Positions 16,845 to 25,200 of a DNA stretch of 64,000 nt are shown here, piece by piece (position 1 is the stretch's first letter; the number at the start of each line of letters is the position of its first letter). The notes beneath the pieces are model-generated. The model was given only the letters and a program-made list of their open reading frames with translations. It did no database searches and was not told the origin of the DNA. A program made the position numbers and the translations under genes. This DNA is from Streptomonospora nanhaiensis (lineage in GTDB: Bacteria > Actinomycetota > Actinomycetes > Streptosporangiales > Streptosporangiaceae). The stretch covers positions 124,001-188,000 of the forward strand of contig NZ_CP113264.1 of the NCBI RefSeq assembly GCF_026642255.1, written 5' to 3'.

Positions 16845-17075
16845 CCGGGTGTGAAACCAGGTCGTTACCGCGGCTTGCCGCCGGGAGACCACGTGCCCAC
16901 AACAGCCGACGTCAGCCCATGCGATCTTAGTCGTAATCAGCCTGTATCAAGGGCTGTCCGCGCCGCGCCATCGGACATTGGTTACATAATCCCGGTCACC
17001 GGCCGAAACGACGGCCGGCTCCCGGAAGCATGCCGAACTTTCGGTGAACACGGAGGCCCGCCCCGTCGGGACGCC

Positions 17076-17081
17076 TACCCT
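17076..17081 (+). promoter_or_regulatory. Leaderless -10 element of nth
   Basis: TACCCT, 6 nt upstream of the ATG at 17088, with no Shine-Dalgarno sequence between. Confidence 0.5.
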
Positions 17082-17087
17082 GTGACG

Positions 17088-17840
17088 ATGCCCCGTGACA
17101 CGCCAGACGCGCCGTCCGCGCCCGCGGAGAACCCCACGCCCACCGGCGAGAGCCGACTCGCGCTGGTCCGCCGCGCGCGCAGGATGTACCGGGAACTCGT
17201 CGAGCTCTACCCGGACGCCCACTGCGAACTGAACTTCACGACCCCGCTGGAACTGCTGGTCGCCACCATCCTGTCCGCGCAGTGCACGGACAAACGGGTC
17301 AACCAGGTCACTCCGGCGCTCTTCGCCCGCTACCCCGACGCCGAGGCCTACGCCTCGGCCCGGCGGGAGGAGATGGAGGAGGTCATCCGTCCGCTCGGCT
17401 TCTTCCGCGCCAAGACGAACAGTCTCATCGGGCTCGGTCAGGCGCTGTGCGAACAGCATGGCGGAGAGGTTCCGGGGAACCTCTCCGACCTGGTCAAACT
17501 ACCCGGTGTAGGACGAAAAACCGCAAATGTACTGCTTGGTAATGCCTTCGATGTGCCCGGGATCACCGTGGACACCCATTTCGGGCGGTTGGTCCGCCGT
17601 TTCAAGTGGACGGACGAGGTCGACCCGGTGAAGGTCGAGCACGCGGTGGGCGACCTGTTCCCCCCGAGGGACTGGACGATGCTCTCCCACCGGGTGGTCT
17701 GGCACGGGCGGCGGGTCTGCCACGCCCGCAAGCCCGCCTGCGGCGCCTGCGACCTGGCCCGCTGGTGCCCCTCGTTCGGGGAGGGCCCGACGGATCCGGA
17801 CACGGCCGCCGGGCTGCTGCGGATGCGCTCCTTCGCCTGA
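17088..17840 (+). CDS. nth: Endonuclease III
   Basis: A 250-residue bifunctional DNA glycosylase/AP lyase of base excision repair, acting on oxidised pyrimidines. Helix-hairpin-helix [13 protein letters not shown] carries the catalytic Lys144, and Asp162 lies in VDTHFGR. The C-terminal 4Fe-4S loop is C-x6-C-x2-C-x5-C ([17 protein letters not shown]). [14 protein letters not shown] is the conserved DNA-binding region. The start at 17088 gives the normal length and has a leaderless-type TACCCT in front. It is divergent from crp, as in M. tuberculosis and Streptomyces. Confidence 0.95.
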   Translation: MPRDTPDAPSAPAENPTPTGESRLALVRRARRMYRELVELYPDAHCELNFTTPLELLVATILSAQCTDKRVNQVTPALFARYPDAEAYASARREEMEEVIRPLGFFRAKTNSLIGLGQALCEQHGGEVPGNLSDLVKLPGVGRKTANVLLGNAFDVPGITVDTHFGRLVRRFKWTDEVDPVKVEHAVGDLFPPRDWTMLSHRVVWHGRRVCHARKPACGACDLARWCPSFGEGPTDPDTAAGLLRMRSFA

Positions 17841-18308
17841 CCCCGCCCCTGCGGCGGCCGGCCCGGAGGCGGCGGACGGCGGGGGCGCCTGCGGCGCTTT
17901 GTACTCTGATGGTGTGATCGTTGACACCGGCGTCCCGACACGGCCGCCGCGTCCGCGCGGACGCCTCCGCCGCGCCGCTCCGCGGTACCGCCGCGACGCG
18001 GCGGCGGCCCCCTGCCGGGACGACCCCGGCGGTCCCACCGCCTCCGGGGACGCCGTGCCGGCCGGCGGACCCGGAGACCGGGGCCCCGCGGGGGACGCGG
18101 CGCCCCCGGGAGCGGTTCCCGCGAGGGAGTCCCCGCACGGGACCGCCGGACACGGTTCCACCGCATGACGACCCGAGGGAGCGGTGCGGGCCCCGGGCCC
18201 CGCGCTCCCGGCCCGCCCAGGAAATCCCGGGAACATCCCGGTGCGGCCCGCGCCAGCGGCCGCACCGGTCCACCGACGGCGCGACAACCCCCGGAACAGG
18301 CTTCACGT
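17841..18308. other. Non-coding gap between nth and CoA pyrophosphatase
   Basis: 468 bp, very GC-rich, in which I see no gene. Frames through it are low-complexity Pro/Arg/Ala/Gly and contain no CxxC, so the thioredoxin-like gene found here in mycobacteria (Rv3673c) is not present even as a recognisable remnant. TTTGTACTCTGATGGTGTGATCG near 17896 could hold a promoter. Confidence 0.5.
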
Positions 18309-18962
18309 ATGAACCCGATCCCGCTCTGGCTCGCCGCGCTCGCGGACGCCGCCGAGACGATGACCGTGCCGGGCCCCATGCGGCCCCCCGCGAACGGCGG
18401 CCGCGAGTCGGCCGTCCTCATCCTCTTCGGCGTCGGACACAAGGGGCCGGACCTGCTCCTCATCCAGCGCAACGCCGGACTGCGCCGCCACGCCGGGCAG
18501 CCGGCCTTCCCCGGTGGCCGGATCGAGCCCACGGACGCCTCCGTCGAGGCCGCGGCCCTCCGGGAGGCGGAGGAGGAGACCGGGGTGGTCCCCGCGGGCG
18601 TCGACGTCGTGGGACGCCTCCCCGAGCTGTACCTGAGCTTCAGCGACTTCCGGGTGGCCCCCGTCCTGGGCTGGTGGCGCGAGCCCTCCGAGGTGCGCCC
18701 CACCGACCTCGGCGAGGTCGCCGCGGTCTCCAGGGTCCCGGTCGCCGACCTCGCCGAACCGGCCAACCGGGTCATGGTGCGCTACGGGGGCGGGACCCGG
18801 TGGGGGCCGGGCTTCCGGGTCGACGGCATGCTCGTGTGGGGTTTCACCGGTGCGATCATCGACAGCCTGCTCACCATGGGCGGCTGGGAACTTCCTTGGC
18901 GCCACGAGGGTCTCACCGACGTGTTCGAAGCCACCCCGCAGGGCCTGCGGCCGGTCGGGTAG
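18309..18962 (+). CDS. Nudix hydrolase, CoA pyrophosphatase type
   Basis: A 217-residue Nudix enzyme of the NudL/CoA-pyrophosphatase group, expected to cleave CoA or acyl-CoA to phosphopantetheine and 3',5'-ADP. The UPF0035 motif LLIQRNAGLRRHAGQPAFPGG precedes the Nudix box (GGRIEPTDASVEAAALREAEEETG). The ATG at 18309 is chosen because conserved sequence begins with MNPIPLWLAAL; the in-frame ATG at 18165 would add 48 low-complexity residues. It is followed by marP after 21 bp, as in M. tuberculosis (Rv3672c-Rv3671c). Confidence 0.9.
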   Translation: MNPIPLWLAALADAAETMTVPGPMRPPANGGRESAVLILFGVGHKGPDLLLIQRNAGLRRHAGQPAFPGGRIEPTDASVEAAALREAEEETGVVPAGVDVVGRLPELYLSFSDFRVAPVLGWWREPSEVRPTDLGEVAAVSRVPVADLAEPANRVMVRYGGGTRWGPGFRVDGMLVWGFTGAIIDSLLTMGGWELPWRHEGLTDVFEATPQGLRPVG

Positions 18963-18983
18963 CGCTCATTCTTGGAGGGCATT

Positions 18984-20162
18984 GTGCTCGACGTGGTCCT
19001 GATCGTCCTGCTGCTGCTGTTCGCGGTGACCGGGTACCGCCAGGGTTTCATCGTCGGTGTCTTCAGTTTCGTGGGCTTCATCGGCGGGGGCGTCCTCGCC
19101 GCCCTGGCCGCCCCGGACCTGATCCAGGCGTGGGTGGAGGATCCCGGCCGACAGGCGCTCCTGGCCATCGCCGTGGTCTTCCTGGCCGCCGCGCTCGGCC
19201 AGTTCCTGTGCTCCTACCTGGGCACCCTCGTCCGCAACAGGGTCACGTGGGACTCCGCCCGCGTCGTGGACGCCGTGGGCGGAGCCCTGGTCAGCGGGCT
19301 CTCGGTACTGCTCGTCGCCTGGTTCATCGGCAGCACGGTCGCGAACTCGGCGCTGCCGTTGGTGGCCGGGCAGGTCAAGGACTCGCGCATCCTCCAGTCG
19401 GTGGACGCGCTCATGCCGGAGTCGGCCCACAGCGGCTTCTCCACGTTCCGCAGGGTCGTGGACCAGAGCGCGTTCCCACAGGTCTTCAGCGGCCTCGGGA
19501 CCGGTGAGCTGGCCGAGGTCGAGCCGCCGGACCCGGACGTTCTCACCACCCCGGAGCTGATCGAGTCGAGCCGCAGCGTGGTCAAGGTCCTGGGGACCGC
19601 CCCGTCCTGCCAGCGCCGTGTGGAGGGGACCGGCTTCGCCTACGCCGACGACCGGATCATGACCAACGCGCACGTCGTCGCCGGGGTGACCGACGACCTG
19701 CGGATCGTCACCCGGGAGGGCTACCAGCTCGACGCCACCCTGGTGCTGTTCGACGCGCAGCAGGACCTGGCGGTCCTCCACGTCCCGGGGCTGGACCTGG
19801 AGCCGCTGGAGTTCACGCACGAGGCCCCGCAGGGCGGGGACGCGGTGGTGGCCGGGTTCCCCCGCAACAGCGGCTTCACGGCCGTCCCCGCGCGCGTACG
19901 GGCCCGCCAGACGGCGCAGGGGCCGGACTTCTACCACTCGCAGCAGGTGAGCCGGGAGATCTACCAGGTGCGCGCGGTGGTGCGCCCCGGCAACTCCGGA
20001 GGCCCGCTCCTCGCCCCGGACGGCACCGTCTACGGGGTCGTGTTCGCCGCGGCCACGAACGAGCCGGAGACGGGCTACGTGCTCACCGCCGACGAGGTGG
20101 CGGAGAACGCGGGTTCGGGGCTGGAGTCCGCGGCGGAGGTCTCCTCCCAGACCTGCGACTGA
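18984..20162 (+). CDS. marP: MarP-like membrane serine protease
   Basis: A 392-residue protease with four N-terminal membrane helices of the CvpA type (about 1-160) and a periplasmic trypsin-like domain. The catalytic triad is His230 (TNAHVV), Asp261 (QQDLAVL) and Ser338 (GNSGGPL), close to the H235/D264/S343 of M. tuberculosis MarP. Cysteines in APSCQRR and SQTCD flank the protease domain and may form its redox-sensitive disulfide. MarP is required for acid and oxidative stress resistance in mycobacteria. The GTG at 18984 follows GGAGG. Confidence 0.92.
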   Translation: MLDVVLIVLLLLFAVTGYRQGFIVGVFSFVGFIGGGVLAALAAPDLIQAWVEDPGRQALLAIAVVFLAAALGQFLCSYLGTLVRNRVTWDSARVVDAVGGALVSGLSVLLVAWFIGSTVANSALPLVAGQVKDSRILQSVDALMPESAHSGFSTFRRVVDQSAFPQVFSGLGTGELAEVEPPDPDVLTTPELIESSRSVVKVLGTAPSCQRRVEGTGFAYADDRIMTNAHVVAGVTDDLRIVTREGYQLDATLVLFDAQQDLAVLHVPGLDLEPLEFTHEAPQGGDAVVAGFPRNSGFTAVPARVRARQTAQGPDFYHSQQVSREIYQVRAVVRPGNSGGPLLAPDGTVYGVVFAAATNEPETGYVLTADEVAENAGSGLESAAEVSSQTCD

Positions 20163-20390
20163 CCCCCGTCCACAGGCGGACGCCGGGCCTTCACAGGACC
20201 CGTCCCCCACGGTTCACTGGATGTACAGGGGGACCGCCGCGGCGGCCGGCACGGTGCTGCCCGGGGTCCGCGGGACGCCCACAGGGCCGTCCGCGGGGCC
20301 GCCCGCCCCGCGCGGCGGAGGCGCCACGCGGGGCGGGCGACCCCGGGCCCCGACCCGTCACGCGCTCCGGCGCCCGCGCCCCCGCACGCG
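20163..20390. other. Intergenic, no gene seen
   Basis: GC-rich spacer between convergent marP and the anti-sigma-like gene. An open frame of 75 codons starting at 20221 is Arg/Pro-rich and is not believed. Confidence 0.5.
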
Positions 20391-20424
20391 AACGGGCGCC
20401 CTCCCCGCGGGGAGGGCGCCCGTT
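20391..20424. terminator. Bidirectional terminator, perfect 17-bp palindrome
   Basis: A perfect inverted repeat (17+17 bases, no unpaired loop in the DNA) lies 20 bp after the stop of the minus-strand anti-sigma-like gene and downstream of marP. Confidence 0.75.
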
Positions 20425-20444
20425 CGGACGTCTGTGGACCGGCC

Positions 20445-20993
20445 CTAGTTGGAGCTGGGGTCCGGCGTGTGCTCGTTCGTCAACGGCCAGCTCATGCGCA
20501 CGACGGTGCCCCTGTCGCTGGGGTCGATCTTCACCTCGTCGGCGAGACCGGTGATGACCGCCAGGCCGAGGCCGGGGGAGAACCCGGAGATTCCGCCGGG
20601 AGGGGTGTCCTCACCGTCGAGGAAGAGCCCGTCCAGCATGGACGGGTTGACGGTCTCCACCGTGTCCTTCGCGGGGGCACGGTCGGAGACGACGACCTCG
20701 AAACGTTGTGTCGCGCTCCCGTTGGCGCGCAAGGCGGGGCTCGTGGCGTCGGTGCGGGAGTCCGACCCCGGGTCAGGCCCGTTGCCGTCGATCAGCTGGA
20801 GCAGGATCGGCTGTGTGGGGCAGTGCAGCTTGTGTGCGGCCACCGCCCGGGAACACGCCTCACCGACCGCCAGCCTGATCTCGTCGATCGCTGAGGCGGC
20901 GATACCCGCCCGCCGTGCCACGGTCGCGGCCATGAGCCGCGCCGTGCGCACGTGGGCGGGAAGCGCGCTGATCGTGAGCGTGATGGTTGCCAT
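20445..20993 (-). CDS. Anti-sigma-like ATP-binding protein, BldG partner
   Basis: A 182-residue GHKL-fold protein of the RsbW/SpoIIAB class, encoded next to bldG as is ApgA in Streptomyces. The N-box is EIRLAVGEACSRAV: Arg49 stands where the Mg-binding Asn of kinases of this class lies. The G-box region is SGFSPGLGLAVITGLAD. A variable insertion of about 40 residues (NGPDPGSDSRTDATSPALR) separates the two halves. By analogy it binds BldG, with an unknown sigma factor or other target. Loss of the N-box Asn makes kinase activity doubtful. It lies 13 bp downstream of bldG, probably in one operon. Confidence 0.85.
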   Translation of the reverse strand: MATITLTISALPAHVRTARLMAATVARRAGIAASAIDEIRLAVGEACSRAVAAHKLHCPTQPILLQLIDGNGPDPGSDSRTDATSPALRANGSATQRFEVVVSDRAPAKDTVETVNPSMLDGLFLDGEDTPPGGISGFSPGLGLAVITGLADEVKIDPSDRGTVVRMSWPLTNEHTPDPSSN

Positions 20994-21006
20994 CGCTCGC
21001 TCTGGG

Positions 21007-21354
21007 CTACTTCGCGGAACGCTTGTCGATGGCTTCCTGAACAGAGCCGTGGATACCGAAGACCTTGGTCAGACCGGTGATCCGGAAGATCTTCAGGATG
21101 CGCTCCTGGGTGCAGACCAGGTCGAGGGTCCCGTCGTGGGCCCGGACGCGCTTGAGCCCGCCCACAAGCACACCGAGGCCTGTCGAGTCCAGGAACTCCA
21201 CCTTCTCCATGTTGACCACGAGGTGGAAGTTGCCCTTGTTGACCAGGTCGATCAGCAGCTCGCGGAGCCGGGGCGCGGTATAGACATCGATCTCACCCTC
21301 AACGACGACGATCTCGGTGTCGCCCTCGGTGTAATGATCAAGCTTCAAGTCCAC
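21007..21354 (-). CDS. bldG: Anti-sigma factor antagonist BldG (STAS domain)
   Basis: A 115-residue STAS-domain protein. [13 protein letters not shown] and [21 protein letters not shown] are nearly identical to Streptomyces BldG; Ser57 in DSTGLG is the expected phosphorylation site. BldG sits at the centre of a partner-switching pathway that releases sigma factors for differentiation and antibiotic production. The GTG start at 21354 ([12 protein letters not shown]) is supported by GGAGG 4 nt upstream; the ATG further upstream is rejected. The neighbours (anti-sigma gene downstream, divergent helicase) are as in Streptomyces. Confidence 0.95.
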   Translation of the reverse strand: MDLKLDHYTEGDTEIVVVEGEIDVYTAPRLRELLIDLVNKGNFHLVVNMEKVEFLDSTGLGVLVGGLKRVRAHDGTLDLVCTQERILKIFRITGLTKVFGIHGSVQEAIDKRSAK

Positions 21355-21588
21355 TAGTCCTCCAGCGCCGAACCGCGAAAAAATCGCGAATGATCTCTGC
21401 CGGGCGTTACCCCACCAGCACGCATTCAACCACGGGTGTCGAGTGCGTCTTCCTGTGATGCACAGAAAAACCGTGACACCGCGCCACTCTTCCCCCGGAT
21501 GTCACACTGAAACCGATGTCCCAGTGCGACACCCTTCGTCTGAGGGCGTCATGACTACCGAACACGCGCCTGTGAGGAGGGGTCTCGG

Positions 21589-23901
21589 ATGAGGCGATCG
21601 GAGCCCGTGCTCCCCGGTGTGTGGCGTGACGATACCCGGTACCCGCAGGTGACCCACATCGAGCATGTGGCCCGCAACGAGGGAGTGGGCGGGGAGTGGC
21701 CGGAATGGGCCGCGCCCCACCTGGTCGGACGGCTCTCCGAGCTGGGGATCACACGACCGTGGTCCCACCAGGTTGAAGCCGCCGACCTCGCACGCTCGGG
21801 CCGTGATGTGATCATAGCCACGGGTACCGCCTCGGGGAAGTCACTCGGCTTCCTCATACCCGCTGTGGACGCCGTCGACGCGGGCGGGACCGTGCTCTAC
21901 CTCTCCCCGACCAAGGCGCTCGCCCAGGACCAGTTGCGGTGGATATCGGACCTGGGTCTCGCGGGCATGCGTGCGGCCGTATACGACGGCGACACGAGCG
22001 TCGAGGAGCGGTCCTGGGTACGCGAGCACGGCAACTACGTGCTCACCAACCCGGACATGCTGCACCACGGGATCCTCCCCCGCCACGGGGCGTGGTCGCG
22101 CTTCCTGCGCAGGCTGCGCTACGTGGTGGTCGACGAGGCACACCGGTACCGCGGTGTCTTCGGCTCGCACGTCGCCCAGATCCTGCGGCGGCTGCGCAGG
22201 ATCTGCGCCCGCTACCGGTCGGAACCGGTGTTCGTGCTGGCCTCGGCCACTTCCGGCAGCCCCGCGCAGAGCGCGACCCGGCTGACCGGCGTGCCCGTCA
22301 CCGCGGTCAGCGAGGACGGGTCCCCGCGTCCGGGGCTGTCCGTCGCCCTCGTGGAGCCGGAGCTCACCGACCTGACCGGGGAGCAGGGGGCGCCCATCAG
22401 GCGGACGGCGCCGTCCCAGGCCGCTGAGATGCTCGCCGACCTGGTGCGGGACCGGGTGCGGACCCTCGTGTTCGTGCGTTCGCGGCAGGGCGCGGAGGTG
22501 GTCGCGCTGACAGCTCAGCGGCTCCTGTCGGAGCGGGGCGACCACGACCTGGCCGCCCGGGTTGCCGCCTACCGGGGCGGCTACCTGCCCTCGGAGCGGA
22601 GGGAGCTGGAGGAGGCCCTGAGGACGGGGGAGCTCCTGGGGCTGGCGAGCACCAACGCCCTGGAACTGGGCGTGGACATCAGCGGGCTCGACGCCGTCCT
22701 CATCGCCGGATGGCCGGGGACCCTGGCGTCCCTGTGGCAGCAGGCGGGACGGGCGGGGCGGCGCGGCGACGACGCCCTGGCGGTGTTCATCGCCCGGGAC
22801 GACCCGTTGGACACGTACCTCGCGCACCACCCGGAGGCGATTTTCGGTCGCTCTGTGGAGACCACCGTCCTTGACCCGGAAAACCCCCACATTCTGGGTC
22901 CGCACCTGTGTGCGGCCGCCCAGGAGCTACCGATCACGAAGGACGACTTCGCCCTCTTCGGAGAAACCACCGAGGAGCGCCTGGCCGATCTCGTGGAGCG
23001 GAAACTCTTGCGGAGGCGCCCACGGGGCTGGTTCTGGACCAGTAATGAACGGGCCAGCGACCTGGCCGATATCCGCGGGGCGGGCGGTCCCCCCGTGCAG
23101 ATCGTGGACACCGGGAGCGGGCAGCTCCTCGGCGAGATCGACGAGGCCGCGTCCCACGGCACCGTGCACCCGGGCGCGGTGTACCTCCACCAGGGCTCCA
23201 CGTACCTGGTGGACGACCTCGACCTGGACGAGGGGGTCGCACTGGTCCACGGCGCCGAACCGCCGTACAGCACCTGGGCGCGCGACACCACGGACATCAC
23301 CGTGCGCTCGGTGCGGCGCCAGGAGGAGTGGCCGAGCGGCGCGACCGCGTACTTCGGCGAGGTGGAGGTGGTCCGCCAGGTGGTGGGCTTCCTCAAGCGG
23401 GACGTGCGCACCGGCTCCGTTCTCGGGGAGCAGCCGCTCGAACTCCCCGAGCGCACGCTCCACACCCGCGCGGTGTGGTGGACCCTGCCCGCGGAGGGGG
23501 AGGCCCGGCTGCGCAAGGAGGACGTGGGCCTGCTGGGCGCCGCCCACGCGGCCGAGCACGCCGCGATCGGCATGCTCCCGCTGCTGGCGACCTGCGACCG
23601 CTCGGACATCGGCGGGGTGTCCACCGCCGTCCACGGCGACACGGGCAGGCTGACGGTGTTCGTCTACGACGGGTACGAGGGCGGCGCGGGCTTCGCCGAG
23701 CGGGGCTTCTCCGCGGCGCGCGAGTGGCTCACCGCGACCCGGGCCGCGATCGCCGACTGCGAGTGCGACCACGGGTGCCCCTCGTGCATCCAGTCGCCCA
23801 AGTGCGGCAACGGCAACGAGCCCCTGAGCAAGTCCGGTGCGCTGAGGCTTCTCGACGAGGTCCTCGGAGGGGACGGCGGCACGGGCGCGGAGGGCGCCTG
23901 A
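21589..23901 (+). CDS. DEAH-box helicase with DUF1998-like zinc domain (MrfA/Hrq1-like)
   Basis: A 770-residue superfamily 2 helicase. Motif I is ATGTASGKS, motif II VVDEAHRY, the SAT motif LASATSGSP and motif VI QQAGRAGRR. The C-terminal domain carries four cysteines (CECDHGCPSC and SPKCGNG), the zinc-binding signature of MrfA-type repair helicases. It is the helicase of the actinobacterial helicase/secretion neighbourhood, named for its link to Tad genes. Bacillus MrfA acts in mitomycin-lesion repair; a role in secretion is not shown. GAGGAGG precedes the ATG. Confidence 0.94.
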   Translation: MRRSEPVLPGVWRDDTRYPQVTHIEHVARNEGVGGEWPEWAAPHLVGRLSELGITRPWSHQVEAADLARSGRDVIIATGTASGKSLGFLIPAVDAVDAGGTVLYLSPTKALAQDQLRWISDLGLAGMRAAVYDGDTSVEERSWVREHGNYVLTNPDMLHHGILPRHGAWSRFLRRLRYVVVDEAHRYRGVFGSHVAQILRRLRRICARYRSEPVFVLASATSGSPAQSATRLTGVPVTAVSEDGSPRPGLSVALVEPELTDLTGEQGAPIRRTAPSQAAEMLADLVRDRVRTLVFVRSRQGAEVVALTAQRLLSERGDHDLAARVAAYRGGYLPSERRELEEALRTGELLGLASTNALELGVDISGLDAVLIAGWPGTLASLWQQAGRAGRRGDDALAVFIARDDPLDTYLAHHPEAIFGRSVETTVLDPENPHILGPHLCAAAQELPITKDDFALFGETTEERLADLVERKLLRRRPRGWFWTSNERASDLADIRGAGGPPVQIVDTGSGQLLGEIDEAASHGTVHPGAVYLHQGSTYLVDDLDLDEGVALVHGAEPPYSTWARDTTDITVRSVRRQEEWPSGATAYFGEVEVVRQVVGFLKRDVRTGSVLGEQPLELPERTLHTRAVWWTLPAEGEARLRKEDVGLLGAAHAAEHAAIGMLPLLATCDRSDIGGVSTAVHGDTGRLTVFVYDGYEGGAGFAERGFSAAREWLTATRAAIADCECDHGCPSCIQSPKCGNGNEPLSKSGALRLLDEVLGGDGGTGAEGA

Positions 23902-24304
23902 GAGCCGCCTTCCGGAGGAGGTGCGGGCCGTCCGCGGGCTGCGGGCGCCGGGTTCTCCGCGGTGCCGTCCGGGGACCGGGTCGCAGGACCGGCCCGTCCG
24001 AGACGGGACCGGGGAGCGCCGTGCCGACAGCCCGCGGATCCCGCGTGCCGGGGCGAGGGGCACGCCACAGGCGGGGGGCCGTGCGCCGCCCGCCGGTGCG
24101 GGGCCACGGGCCGCGGGGAGCGGGGCTTCCGCAGCCGGTGCGGGGCCACGGGCGGCCGGGCGCCGGGGAATGGGGCTCCCGCAACCGGTGCGGGGCACCC
24201 GGGGTTTTCCACAGGCTGGGAAAGGGGCTTTCGGGACCGCACTCCGCCACCGGAACCTGGAATCGGGCGCCGACACCCCGTCCGCCCCTCACCAGGGAGG
24301 TTCC
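23902..24304. repeat. Non-coding region with three imperfect direct repeats
   Basis: 403 bp between the helicase gene and the pilin-like gene. CCGGTGCGGGGC-type units recur with cores at 24093-24101, 24135-24143 and 24185-24193 (spacing 42 and 50 bp); the second and third share CCGCARCCGGTGCGGGGC. AGCGGGGCTT/ATGGGGCTC and GGGAAAGGGGCTT pieces are also reiterated between them. No gene is seen. The region must hold the promoter of the DUF4244 operon. Confidence 0.55.
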
Positions 24305-24502
24305 ATGTTCGCTCTCACCGGCCCGCCACCCGCTCGCAGCGCGCAGCCCGGAGGCGACGACGGGATGGCCACCGCCGAGTACGCGCTGTGCGCGGTCATC
24401 GGCGCCGCGTTCGCCGGCGTCCTCTACGTCATCATCACCAGCGGTGAGGTCAGGGAGGCCCTCACCGCGCTCGTGGTCGATGCGCTCAGCTCGGGGTTCT
24501 GA
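24305..24502 (+). CDS. DUF4244 Flp-pilin-like protein
   Basis: A 65-residue class IVb prepilin-like peptide. The putative cleavage site is DDG/MATAEYALC, with Glu at +5 and Tyr at +6 of the mature protein as in Flp pilins; a hydrophobic helix (ALCAVIGAAFAGVLYVIIT) follows. It would be inserted in the membrane, processed by a prepilin peptidase (none is in this window) and assembled or exported by the Tad machine. The ATG follows GGGAGG. Its 3' end overlaps the TadE gene by 23 bp. Confidence 0.88.
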   Translation: MFALTGPPPARSAQPGGDDGMATAEYALCAVIGAAFAGVLYVIITSGEVREALTALVVDALSSGF

Positions 24503-24833
24503 CCGCGGATCGGTCACCGTGGAGGCGGCGCTCACGCTGCCCTCCCTGCTGCTCGTCCTGGCCGTGTCCTTCGGGGCCGTCCAGGCCGCCTCGGCCCAGC
24601 TCGCCTGCGCGGACGCCGCGCGGGTGGGGGCGCGGGCCCTCGCCCGGGGCGAACCCGACGACCGGGCCCGGAGCCTGGCGCTGACCGCCGCGCCCCGGGG
24701 CGCGGACGTCGGCCTGGCCGATGACGGGCACACAGCCCGCGTCACCGTACGGGTCGAGCTGCGGCTCGGCCCACTGGCGCCTCCCCTGGGGGTGGACGGC
24801 AGCGCCGCCGTCCTCCTCGAACCGGGGAGCTGA
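24480..24833 (+). CDS. TadE-like pseudopilin
   Basis: A 117-residue TadE-family protein with a prepilin-like site RG/SVTVEAALTLP (Glu at +5) followed by a membrane helix (LPSLLLVLAVSFGAVQAA). The DDRARSLAL and ARVTVRVELRLGP segments are the usual TadE periplasmic part. The ATG at 24480 lies within the end of the pilin-like gene, so translation is coupled. It corresponds to Rv3655c of M. tuberculosis. Confidence 0.85.
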   Translation: MRSARGSDRGSVTVEAALTLPSLLLVLAVSFGAVQAASAQLACADAARVGARALARGEPDDRARSLALTAAPRGADVGLADDGHTARVTVRVELRLGPLAPPLGVDGSAAVLLEPGS

Positions 24834-24837
24834 CCAC

Positions 24838-25200
24838 GTGCACTCCGACTCCGGCTCAGCCACCGTCTGGTGGGCGAGCCTGGGGGCCCTGCTCTGGTTC
24901 GTCACCCTCGCCGTCCTCGTGACGGCGGCGGCACGACTCGACCGGGACCGCGCCACCACCGCCGCCGATCTCGCCGCACTCGCGGCCGCCGCCCGACTCG
25001 TCCACGGCACGGAACGAGCCTGCGCGGAGGCCCGGGACACCGCAGAGGCCAACGAGGCCTCCCTCGAATCCTGCGTCATCACCGGCTCCACCGCAGAGGT
25101 GGTGGTCTCGGTTCCGTCGTCACTGGCGGACCGCGACGTCCTGGCGCGCGCCCGCGCCGGGCCGGTCCACGAAGCCGTCTCCAGCGAGGAAGTGGAATGA
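24838..25200 (+). CDS. Rv3654c-like TadE-type protein
   Basis: A 120-residue protein of the helicase/secretion neighbourhood TadE-like family. After DSG/SATVWWASLG comes a hydrophobic helix (LLWFVTLAVLVTAAARL); the residue at +5 is Trp instead of the Glu needed for pilin assembly, so it may be processed but not packed like a pilin. The rest, with one Cys pair (ERACAEARD and ESCVI), is probably extracytoplasmic. The GTG start is 4 bp after the TadE stop; its own stop overlaps the next gene (ATGA). Confidence 0.82.
   Translation: MHSDSGSATVWWASLGALLWFVTLAVLVTAAARLDRDRATTAADLAALAAAARLVHGTERACAEARDTAEANEASLESCVITGSTAEVVVSVPSSLADRDVLARARAGPVHEAVSSEEVE

Noticed and set aside
17899..18168. 89-codon frame between nth and the CoA pyrophosphatase gene
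   Set aside because: Low-complexity Pro/Arg/Ala/Gly content, no ribosome-binding site and no family resemblance.
18165..18308. Longer start for the CoA pyrophosphatase
   Set aside because: It would add 48 low-complexity residues before the conserved N-terminus.
20221..20448. 75-codon frame between marP and the anti-sigma-like gene
   Set aside because: It runs through the terminator palindrome and is Arg/Pro-rich.
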